Below, piece after piece: positions 31,884 through 40,655 of a DNA stretch of 64,000 nucleotides. Position 1 is the stretch's first letter, and every line of letters starts with the position of its first letter. Source of the stretch: Erwinia phyllosphaerae (GTDB lineage: Bacteria; Pseudomonadota; Gammaproteobacteria; Enterobacterales; Enterobacteriaceae); NCBI RefSeq assembly GCF_019132875.1, contig NZ_JAHSPF010000005.1, positions 62,001 through 126,000 on the forward strand. The letters are read 5' to 3'. Position numbers and translations under genes: made by a program. Under the pieces are notes generated by a model. The model did not search any database and was not told the origin of the DNA. It saw only the letters and a list, made by a program, of their open reading frames with translations.

Positions 31884-32891
31884 TTACAGCGAACGGTAAG
31901 CTTCCATCGCCAGCGCAAAAGAGTGCAGGCGCGCTTCCTTATCGAAAATCTGGCCGTTGACCATGATTTCATCCGCCTGCGTTTCCCGCATCAGCGCTAC
32001 CAGGCCGTGCCGTACTTTATCCACATCGCCAACGATAGACATGCTCAGCGCCTGCTGCACGCCGTACTGCTCGGAAGGCGACCACAGGTTATCCATATTC
32101 TCTACCGGCGCAGGCAGCGGGCCTGGCTTGCCGCGACGCAGATTGACGAACTGCTGCTGCATAGAGGTAAAGAGGAAGCGGGCATCGCGTTCGCTGTCGG
32201 CAGCGACTACGTTAACGCATACCATGGCATGCGGCTGTGCCAGACGAGCGGACGGCTTGAAGTTTTCCCGGTACAGATGCAGCGCCTGCAGCAGCATATC
32301 CGGCGCGAAATGCGAGGCGAAGGCAAACGGCAGTCCCAGCTTCGCGGCCAGCTGTGCGCTGTACAGGCTGGAACCCAGCAGCCATACCGGAATTTTCAGT
32401 CCCAGTCCGGGAACAGGCTGTACGGCAGGCTCTGCGCCTTCCGGCGCGTCAAACCAGGCGATCATTTCCGCCACGTCGGACGGGAAGTTATCAACGTGGC
32501 CGCCCATATGGCGGCGCAGCGCCATCATCGTACGCTGATCGGAACCCGGCGCGCGCCCCAGGCCCAAATCAATACGGCCGGGGTAGAGGGATTCCAGCGT
32601 GCCAAACTGCTCGGCAATGACTAACGGCGAGTGGTTAGGCAGCATCACGCCGCCAGAGCCAAGACGCAGCGTAGTGGTGTTGGCTGCAAGGTAGCCGATC
32701 AGCACCGACGTCGCCGCACTGGCGATGCCGGTCATATTGTGGTGCTCCGCCAGCCAGTAACGGTTGAAGCCCAGTTTTTCCGCCTGCTGCGCCATCGCCA
32801 GCGAGGTATGAAAAGCGTCACGCGCGGTCGCGCCCTGCGGGATAGGGGCCAGATCGAGCACGGACAGGGAGGCATTTTTTTTATCAGACAT
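31884..32891 (-). CDS. yhbW: YhbW, luciferase-like monooxygenase family protein
   Basis: 335-residue flavin-dependent monooxygenase-like protein, same length and clearly homologous to E. coli YhbW, whose substrate is unknown. Family blocks: [56 protein letters not shown] and [15 protein letters not shown]. There is no signal peptide, so it should be cytosolic. The ATG is at 32891. It is leftward and separated from ubiV by about 215 bp containing an inverted repeat. Confidence 0.93.
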   Translation of the reverse strand: MSDKKNASLSVLDLAPIPQGATARDAFHTSLAMAQQAEKLGFNRYWLAEHHNMTGIASAATSVLIGYLAANTTTLRLGSGGVMLPNHSPLVIAEQFGTLESLYPGRIDLGLGRAPGSDQRTMMALRRHMGGHVDNFPSDVAEMIAWFDAPEGAEPAVQPVPGLGLKIPVWLLGSSLYSAQLAAKLGLPFAFASHFAPDMLLQALHLYRENFKPSARLAQPHAMVCVNVVAADSERDARFLFTSMQQQFVNLRRGKPGPLPAPVENMDNLWSPSEQYGVQQALSMSIVGDVDKVRHGLVALMRETQADEIMVNGQIFDKEARLHSFALAMEAYRSL

Positions 32892-33024
32892 AATCGCTCA
32901 CTTTATTTCCAGGCTACGCGCCTGCGCAAACACACAGCCTAAGCGATCTTTGGTCAGGTAGATTGGCAATTTGCAGCACTTTACGCATCGAAAAGCCGCT
33001 TCGGCAACGGCTCAGGAGCCGGTA

Positions 33025-33042
33025 AAAGATAAGTATATCTTT
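33025..33042. repeat. Inverted repeat between ubiV and yhbW
   Basis: AAAGATA, AGTA spacer, TATCTTT (18 bp), between the ubiV stop and the yhbW start on the minus strand. It is AT-rich and symmetric like an operator, about 135 bp upstream of yhbW, with no T-run of a terminator. No binding protein can be named. Confidence 0.4.
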
Positions 33043-33107
33043 ACTGATGGAAAACAGAAGGGCAATTATCGGACAGCAGTCAGCGGGCATCCCTTCCCGC
33101 CTGTGGC

Positions 33108-33986
33108 TTAATCAACCAGCGTCAGGCCAGCGACCTGCCGCCAGTAGCCATTGCAGTGATGCTGGTTTGTCAGAGGCAGCGGCGCGCCTCCCGTTTCGTT
33201 AGCGCGGAAGGTATCAATCATCGCCAGCGTTTCATCACCCTGAGGCGAAAGCCTGACGATATCGACCAGGCCCTGCATAGAGACCAGCTCGTTACCCAGG
33301 TTGTAGCAGTAGCCGCTCATGGTCTGAATGCCGTTCAGGACAAAGACCTGCTGATCTTCCTGAGAGCGCAGCGCCCGGCCCGTCGGATAATTAATGCAGC
33401 AGGTTTCGCATTCATCCTTACCGCGGTTTTCTGCTCTGGCAGTAAAGCAGCGGGCGGAAAGAGCGAGCGGCAGATAACCGTAGCTCAACACTTCAACCTC
33501 AAACTTTCCGCGTATCTCCAGCTGCTCGCACTGTTGTAACAGGCTGGCGAGCCAGTCGCGCGAAAGCTCTACCGGCATGCACCAGCGCACCATACCAAGT
33601 TTATGCAGCAGGCGCAGCGTTGCTGCGTTGTAGCAGTTCAGCGCGTGTCCCGCGACAAAAGGCAGTCCGGCCTCGGCAGCCAGATTAACCGTCGCCATAT
33701 CGTTGGCCTCGATCAGAAACTCGCCGTTATCGACATAGCGCTTCAGTTCGCTCAGTTCCGACGGCGACTCAATCAGCGCCAGCGTGCTCAGCGTTACCTG
33801 TTTGCCGGCGCTGGCCAGCGCTTTCGCCATCGCCATCCAGTCAGCAAATTTTGTCGCGCGGCGTTTACTGCAAACGGCCTCTCCCAGATAAATAATGTCG
33901 GCATGGCTTGCCGAAGCGGCCTGATAAAACGCTTCCAGGGTCGCTTTTGGCCAGTACCAGAGCACCGGCCCCAGGGCATATTTCAT
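33108..33986 (-). CDS. ubiV: UbiV, Fe-S subunit for oxygen-independent ubiquinone hydroxylation
   Basis: 292-residue peptidase U32-family protein (YhbV), same length as in E. coli. UbiU and UbiV form a heterodimer that hydroxylates the ubiquinone ring without oxygen. The four [4Fe-4S] ligands are present at Cys39 (EAVCSKRR), Cys180 (SARCFTAR), Cys193 and Cys197 (DECETCC). The ATG at 33986 (MKYALGPVLWYWP) is chosen over an in-frame GTG at 34004 overlapping ubiU. It follows ubiU by 8 nt in one operon. Confidence 0.97.
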   Translation of the reverse strand: MKYALGPVLWYWPKATLEAFYQAASASHADIIYLGEAVCSKRRATKFADWMAMAKALASAGKQVTLSTLALIESPSELSELKRYVDNGEFLIEANDMATVNLAAEAGLPFVAGHALNCYNAATLRLLHKLGMVRWCMPVELSRDWLASLLQQCEQLEIRGKFEVEVLSYGYLPLALSARCFTARAENRGKDECETCCINYPTGRALRSQEDQQVFVLNGIQTMSGYCYNLGNELVSMQGLVDIVRLSPQGDETLAMIDTFRANETGGAPLPLTNQHHCNGYWRQVAGLTLVD

Positions 33987-33994
33987 GATTTTTC

Positions 33995-34990
33995 CTACTG
34001 CCATTGACGATGATAAGCGCCCAGCGTGGTTTGCGTGCCTTCACTCAGCTCGCTAAGCGCGGCCATCCAGTGCTGCTGGACAGCAAAGTTTTGCGGGTCT
34101 GCCTTGCAGCAGTCGATGGCCTGCCGCCAGATCTGCGTAACCTGCTCGACATAAGCCGGACTGCGCTGACGCCCCTCGATTTTTACCGAAGCAATATTCA
34201 TCGCCAGCAAATCCGGCAGCAGCTCCAGCGTGTTCAGGCTGGTGGGTTCTTCCAGCGCGTGATAGCGCGTTTCTTCGACCTTATAGCGTCCTTTACACAG
34301 GGTAGGGTAACCGGCGTTTTCAGCGGCGTCGTAACGGTCAATCAGCACGTCGTTCAGGCGCGACTCCAGACCCTCCGGCGTTTGCTGCCAGCGTACAAAG
34401 CGCGCGGGCGAACAGGCACCCACGGTGTTGGGCGATTCGCCGGTTAGCCAGGAAGAGAGGTAGCAGCGGCCCTCTGCCATAATACAGAGGCTGCCGAAAG
34501 CAAAGACCTCCAGCGGGACGGGCGAGGTGCGGGCAAGCTGGCGCACCTGGTGGAGCGAGAGAACACGCGGCAACACCACGCGAGCGACGTCAAAATGACG
34601 CTGATAGAATTTTATCGCTTCCAGATTGGTTGCCGAAGCCTGCACGGAGACGTGGCGCTCAATCTGCGGGTAGCGGCGAGCGGCATAATCAAGCATGGCG
34701 ATATCGGCCAGAATCAGCGCATCGACGCCCGCTGCGGCCGCGCTATCAATGGCGCGCTCCCAGCGTTCGAAGCCGGCCGGATGGGCGAAAGTATTGATCG
34801 CAACGTGCAGTTTGCGTCTATGCTGATGAACGTAGCGGGCTGCTTCCTCCAGCCGCTTTGCGGTGAAGTTAAGCCCGGCGAAATGGCGGGCGTTGGTATC
34901 ATCCTTTAAGCCGACGTAGACAGCATCCGCGCCGCTGGCGACGGCCGCCTTTAGCGCTGGCAGATTCCCGGCAGGGCAAAGCAGTTCCAT
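33995..34990 (-). CDS. ubiU: UbiU, Fe-S subunit for oxygen-independent ubiquinone hydroxylation
   Basis: 331-residue U32-family protein (YhbU), same length as in E. coli and partner of UbiV. The four cluster cysteines fall at the E. coli positions: Cys169 (GSLCIM), Cys176 (GRCYLSS), Cys193 (VGACSP) and Cys232 (TLCKGRY). It starts MELLCPAGNLPALKAA at 34990. It is divergent from ubiT with an FNR-like site between them, consistent with anaerobic use. Confidence 0.97.
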   Translation of the reverse strand: MELLCPAGNLPALKAAVASGADAVYVGLKDDTNARHFAGLNFTAKRLEEAARYVHQHRRKLHVAINTFAHPAGFERWERAIDSAAAAGVDALILADIAMLDYAARRYPQIERHVSVQASATNLEAIKFYQRHFDVARVVLPRVLSLHQVRQLARTSPVPLEVFAFGSLCIMAEGRCYLSSWLTGESPNTVGACSPARFVRWQQTPEGLESRLNDVLIDRYDAAENAGYPTLCKGRYKVEETRYHALEEPTSLNTLELLPDLLAMNIASVKIEGRQRSPAYVEQVTQIWRQAIDCCKADPQNFAVQQHWMAALSELSEGTQTTLGAYHRQWQ

Positions 34991-35072
34991 ATGACATTCC
35001 ATAAACAGAAAAACAAACGAGTGTAGTCATGCCGGCCGCGACGCTTTTTGATTCAGAACAGTTAAAAGCATA

Positions 35073-35086
35073 TTGATAGCTATCAG
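35073..35086. promoter_or_regulatory. FNR-like box between ubiU and ubiT
   Basis: TTGAT-AGCT-ATCAG matches the FNR consensus TTGAT-N4-ATCAA at nine of ten fixed positions. It lies about 90 nt from the ubiU start and 110 nt from the ubiT start, suitable to activate both divergent operons without oxygen. Confidence 0.7.
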
Positions 35087-35190
35087 TCTTGCTGTTAAAA
35101 CCCCAGGGTTCACGCACTTTATTGATCCAACCGCCTGAAGGGATTTCTCAATCTGGCAAAATAGCTTAAATTTTATTTAAAGGAGTGATA

Positions 35191-35718
35191 ATGGTGTTGA
35201 ATCCGTTACGCGCGCAGCTTGTCCGCAAAGGTCCCCGTTTTCTGCGGCTTCCGCTGCAGTTTGCCCCCTTCATCGTGAAAAAGCAGCTGCTGCAACAGCT
35301 GCTGAACTGGCAATTTCACTATGCACTGGCGGAAGGTGAGTTAAACTTTCTGAAGGATCGCTGGTTAGGTGTGGAAATTCGCGACCTTGGACTGCGCTGG
35401 ACAACTACCGTTGAGCAAGGAATATTGCGCATAACCAATCGCACAGAGGCAGACGTCTGGTTTCGCGGTGACGTTAACGATCTGCTGTTAATTGCCGCAC
35501 GGCGTCGGGATCCTGATACCCTGTTTTTTCAGCGCCGGTTGCTGATTGAAGGCGATACGGAGCTGGGGCTGGAAGTAAAAAACCTGATGGATGGGATCGA
35601 TCTAGAAACTATGCCAAAGCCGTTGCGTAGTGGATTAATACAACTGGCTGATTTTATTGAAGCAGGACTGACTGAGGACGCGGCTGCAACAGCAGCGCGC
35701 GCAGGTGTATCATGTTAA
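35191..35718 (+). CDS. ubiT: UbiT, SCP2-domain accessory factor of anaerobic ubiquinone synthesis
   Basis: 175-residue protein (YhbT; E. coli 174) with an SCP2 lipid-binding domain (about 40-145, including the conserved DPDTLFFQRRLLIEGDTELGLEVKNL region, split here). It is thought to carry prenylated intermediates for UbiUV. The ATG at 35191 has AGGAG 5 nt upstream. The final codons overlap yhbS by 7 nt. Divergent from ubiU. Confidence 0.94.
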   Translation: MVLNPLRAQLVRKGPRFLRLPLQFAPFIVKKQLLQQLLNWQFHYALAEGELNFLKDRWLGVEIRDLGLRWTTTVEQGILRITNRTEADVWFRGDVNDLLLIAARRRDPDTLFFQRRLLIEGDTELGLEVKNLMDGIDLETMPKPLRSGLIQLADFIEAGLTEDAAATAARAGVSC

Positions 35719-36215
35719 TTCGTACGGAAATCGGTGTTGATGCCGCCAGCATAGACAGCTTGCTGCGCCGCAGCTTCGCCACCGCTGCAGAAGCAGAGCT
35801 GGTGCAGCAGCTGCGTGAGGACGGTTTACTGACGCTGGGCGTTGTAGCCACCGATGAGGAAGGACAGGTGCTGGGTTACGCGGCCTTCAGCCCGGTTACG
35901 CTGAACGGTGAAGATAAGCAGTGGGTCGGTCTGGCACCGCTGGTAGTGGATGAAAGCGTGCGCGGTCAGCAGCTGGGCAAGCAGCTTATTTACGAAGGGC
36001 TGGATACGCTTAATGAGTTTGGCTATGCCGCCGTGGTGGTGCTGGGCGATCCGGCTTACTACGGGCGTTACGGTTTTGTACCGGCCGCGCGTCACCAGCT
36101 GCACTGCCGCTGGCCAGGCACCGAAGCGGCTTTTCAGGTTTATAAACTGGCGGACGACGCTTTTGACGATGCAAAAGGCAGGATCGACTATTCCGCGCCT
36201 TTCAATCGCGACTGA
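35712..36215 (+). CDS. yhbS: YhbS, GNAT-family N-acetyltransferase
   Basis: 167-residue GNAT protein, same length as E. coli YhbS; substrate unknown in general. The acetyl-CoA loop is in [21 protein letters not shown] (R/Q-x-x-G-x-G/A type, here RGQQLG). Motif [14 protein letters not shown] is typical of this subgroup. It overlaps the ubiT end by 7 nt and should share its transcript. Its 3' end overlaps the convergent yhbQ by 28 bp. Confidence 0.93.
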   Translation: MLIRTEIGVDAASIDSLLRRSFATAAEAELVQQLREDGLLTLGVVATDEEGQVLGYAAFSPVTLNGEDKQWVGLAPLVVDESVRGQQLGKQLIYEGLDTLNEFGYAAVVVLGDPAYYGRYGFVPAARHQLHCRWPGTEAAFQVYKLADDAFDDAKGRIDYSAPFNRD

Positions 36216-36505
36216 GCGGTCAGCCAGGCTTCAACCGAATCAGGCTGGTGGCGCACCAGCCTGATTTTATCCTGTCGCGTCAGCTGTTTTATTCTGTATT
36301 CCAGCTTAGAAGCGTTTGAGCGGTCGCCTGCTTCACAGTGAAACAGCAGCGCCAGCGGCCCTTTCCCGCGCAACGCTTTGGCACCGGTACCCGCCTGATG
36401 TTGCTTAAAACGACGCGTAACGTTATTAGTGATGCCGGTATAAAGCGCGCCGCTGGCGGTTTGCACAATATAAAGATGCCAGGGCGCGGCTGCCTGTATG
36501 TCCAT
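36188..36505 (-). CDS. yhbQ: YhbQ, GIY-YIG nuclease-superfamily protein
   Basis: 105-residue single-domain GIY-YIG protein (E. coli 100), reported as a DNA endonuclease. The motif pair is [18 protein letters not shown], with [17 protein letters not shown] and the later Glu in KLEYRIKQL. It is convergent with yhbS and its 3' part contains a perfect 13-bp inverted repeat that may terminate yhbS. It diverges from yhbP. Confidence 0.93.
   Translation of the reverse strand: MDIQAAAPWHLYIVQTASGALYTGITNNVTRRFKQHQAGTGAKALRGKGPLALLFHCEAGDRSNASKLEYRIKQLTRQDKIRLVRHQPDSVEAWLTAQSRLKGAE
36238..36270 (+). terminator. Hairpin inside yhbQ, likely yhbS terminator
   Basis: Perfect 13-bp arms AATCAGGCTGGTG / CACCAGCCTGATT with a 3-nt loop, followed by TTAT. 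It starts 23 nt after the yhbS stop but lies within the yhbQ coding sequence on the opposite strand. Confidence 0.65.
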
Positions 36506-36596
36506 TCGTTGCTACCGATAGCCAGTAATGGCCGGAAGTTTATCAGCTCTTGCCCGTCGTTAACGATTTTTTGCCGGGCCTGGCAGGGAGATTTTA

Positions 36597-37025
36597 ATGT
36601 CTGAATCTGAGCCGTTACAGGCTATCGCTCGCTACTTGCAAAAACAGCATGTCCTTTCCGTCTGCGGCGGCAGCCCCGTATGGTGCGCTAACTGCTTTTA
36701 CGTTTTTGAACCGCAGAAAGTTGTTTTCTGGCTGATGACGGAGGAAAAAACCCGTCACGGTAGCCACTTCACCAGCGATCCTCGGGTGGCGGGGACGGTA
36801 AACGGGCAGCCCAAATCCGTTATGCTGATTAAAGGCGTACAGTATTCCGGTAGCGTCAGGCTGCTGGCGGGTACGGAAGAGGAAAGGGCGCGTAAGGCCT
36901 ATGTTAGGCGTTTTCCCGTGGCGGCAGCGGCTTCTGCACCCATCTGGGAAATTGAGCTTAACGAGCTGAAGATGGTGGATAACGCGTTGGGTTTTGGCAA
37001 AAAGCTAAGCTGGCTGCGTAATTGA
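36597..37025 (+). CDS. yhbP: YhbP family protein (UPF0306)
   Basis: 142-residue small protein of the YhbP/UPF0306 family (E. coli 147), with the split-barrel look of FMN-binding pyridoxamine-oxidase-like proteins. Conserved parts: WCANCFYVF, EEKTRHG, VAGTVNGQPK, KAYVRRFPVA and the LGFGKKLSWLR end. The function is unknown. A CAGGGAG motif lies 7 nt before the ATG at 36597. A hairpin separates it from convergent yhbO. Confidence 0.9.
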   Translation: MSESEPLQAIARYLQKQHVLSVCGGSPVWCANCFYVFEPQKVVFWLMTEEKTRHGSHFTSDPRVAGTVNGQPKSVMLIKGVQYSGSVRLLAGTEEERARKAYVRRFPVAAAASAPIWEIELNELKMVDNALGFGKKLSWLRN

Positions 37026-37034
37026 ATATAGAAA

Positions 37035-37068
37035 GGCTAACGCGACAGGGTTACATGCCGCGTTAGCC
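37035..37068. terminator. Hairpin between convergent yhbP and yhbO
   Basis: 10-bp perfect arms GGCTAACGCG / CGCGTTAGCC with a 14-nt loop, lying exactly between the two stop codons. T-runs are short on both sides, so it is a moderate bidirectional terminator. Confidence 0.6.
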
Positions 37069-37079
37069 ATTATTCAATC

Positions 37080-37598
37080 TTAAGCGGTTTCAAGAATGCG
37101 TAGCGACTCACGGTTGAACGCGGGCAGATCGTCCGGTGTGCGGCTGGTAACCAGCTTGTCGTTGTCTACCACTACTTCCTTATCATAAAAGTCAGCACCG
37201 GCGTTTTTCAGGTCGATGGCAATGGCTTTTACCGAAGTCATTTTACGACCGCGCGTGGCGTTTGCACTGATCAGCAGCTGCGGGCCATGACAGATAGCAA
37301 ATACTGGCTTACCGGCATCCACAAAGGCTTTGGTGAAGTTTACAAAACGATCGTCGCTGCGCAGGCTATCCGGTGAATGACCGCCCGGCAACAGCAGCGC
37401 GTCAAAGTCGGCCGCCTGAACGTGATCGATATCTTTATCAATCTTCACTTTGGCTTTGCCCTGCTTACCGGTAACGGTAATGCCCGCTTTTTTCTCAATA
37501 GTAACCACCTGGTGGCCAGCTTTGGTATAGGCTTCGGCTGGCGAAGTAAATTCGGAGTCCTCGAACTCATCGGTAATCAGAACCGCAATCTTCTTCAT
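37080..37598 (-). CDS. yhbO: YhbO, DJ-1/PfpI-family stress protein
   Basis: 172-residue DJ-1/PfpI protein (E. coli YhbO 172), described as a protein and nucleotide deglycase acting on methylglyoxal adducts. The catalytic set is visible: Cys103 in the nucleophile elbow AICHGPQ with the neighbouring His104, and an N-terminal Glu in FEDSEF. The AGGAAAAC motif precedes the ATG at 37598. It is the last gene before the gene order changes relative to E. coli. Confidence 0.95.
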   Translation of the reverse strand: MKKIAVLITDEFEDSEFTSPAEAYTKAGHQVVTIEKKAGITVTGKQGKAKVKIDKDIDHVQAADFDALLLPGGHSPDSLRSDDRFVNFTKAFVDAGKPVFAICHGPQLLISANATRGRKMTSVKAIAIDLKNAGADFYDKEVVVDNDKLVTSRTPDDLPAFNRESLRILETA

Positions 37599-37708
37599 GT
37601 TTTCCTCCGGTTATTATTTTGCATAGCAGAGTTAAGTGTGGTTGGTAATTCTGAGAAATCAAGCTGGCCTAATGGATTACTCTGCATGTGGCTGATAATA
37701 CGGGCCGC

Positions 37709-38169
37709 CTACCGCAAATAGTGGATAACCTGATTACTGCTGCCTCGCCAGCGCAGCGCCGGGTCCTTTAATGTCTGAATAAATTTTCCGTCTATCAGCA
37801 CGTTAATCTGTTCTGCCACCTGCTGCTGCGCCGGACTCAGTTCCGCCAGGCGGTAGCCCGTCCATAGCCAGATATCTTTTTCCGGGCAGTCACGGCGCAC
37901 GCGCTGCACCAGCCGCAGAATATCGGCTACGTTGGCGGGATGCAGCGGATCGCCGCCCGACAGCGACAACCCCTGGCGCGGAATGCGCGTATCGTTCAGA
38001 TCGGCAATCAGCTGTTCTTCCATCTGTAGCGTAAAGGGATAGCCGGAATTAAGCCGCCAGGTACTTTTGTTATAGCAGCCGACGCACTGATGCTCGCAGC
38101 CCGCAACAAACAGCGTACAGCGCGTGCCCGGCCCGTTAACAATATCGACCGAATAGTATTGATGAATAT

Positions 38170-38173
<4 letters not shown>
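37709..38173 (-). CDS. nrdG: NrdG, anaerobic ribonucleotide reductase activase
   Basis: 154-residue radical-SAM enzyme, same length as E. coli NrdG. It generates the glycyl radical on NrdD. The [4Fe-4S] motif CX3CX2C is Cys26, Cys30 and Cys33 (GCEHQCVGCYN). The conserved GGDPLHPANV follows. Its start overlaps the nrdD stop by 4 nt, so the two are translationally coupled. Confidence 0.98.
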
Positions 38174-40308
<2,135 letters not shown>

Positions 40309-40326
40309 ACCTTTTCCCTGTGCGAA

Positions 40327-40374
40327 TCTCTATATGTAGATATAGCGTGGCATGATAATAACTATATGTAGCGT
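40327..40374. promoter_or_regulatory. Paired NrdR boxes upstream of nrdD
   Basis: Two copies of CTATATGTAG (40330-40339 and 40362-40371), the core of the NrdR box ACACTATATATAGTGT. They are exactly 32 bp apart, about three helical turns, the usual pairing for cooperative NrdR binding. They lie 19-66 nt from the nrdD start. Confidence 0.85.
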
Positions 40375-40400
40375 TTTCCTCCTGTTTAACCGCAAGGTTT

Positions 40401-40414
40401 TTGATTTGAAACAA
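40401..40414. promoter_or_regulatory. FNR-like site upstream of nrdD
   Basis: TTGAT-TTGA-AACAA matches nine of ten fixed FNR positions. It lies about 100 nt upstream of nrdD beyond the NrdR boxes, consistent with anaerobic activation known for nrdDG in E. coli. Confidence 0.55.
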
Positions 40415-40655
40415 GGATCAAAAAAAGCCTGTTGCGATCTCAGTCACTTAAGAAAAAGGGCCTTTTACTGACCGTCTAAATATTGGACGTTAACGGGAAA
40501 GCAGCAGCCGTTAGCGTCTGTTGACGACTATTATTTATCTTTTTTCACCCTATAGCGGACGTTCCGGAGTTGCAATCACCTGCACGGAATTCATATTATT
40601 GCCTGTTATGCGGAGTAGTTATGCTTCTGCTCAGGTCAGGCCGGGATACAGACTG

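Larger units (their letters stand above)
40309..40655. other. Divergent region between nrdD and the SNF2 gene
   Basis: 347 bp. The nrdD side holds the NrdR boxes and the FNR-like site. The remaining part (about 40440-40655) keeps the SNF2 frame open but has no recognisable domain, and I find no clear promoter there. Confidence 0.55.

Noticed and set aside
33108-34990. ubiV/ubiU as collagenase-like U32 peptidases
   Set aside because: Both carry the four-cysteine Fe-S pattern and lengths of UbiV and UbiU, and lie opposite ubiT.
40608-40620. Upstream ATG as SNF2 start
   Set aside because: The ATG at 40608 adds 16 residues without conserved character. The better ribosome-site ATG at 40621 is out of frame. 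The ATG at 40656 is kept, though the true start is not certain.
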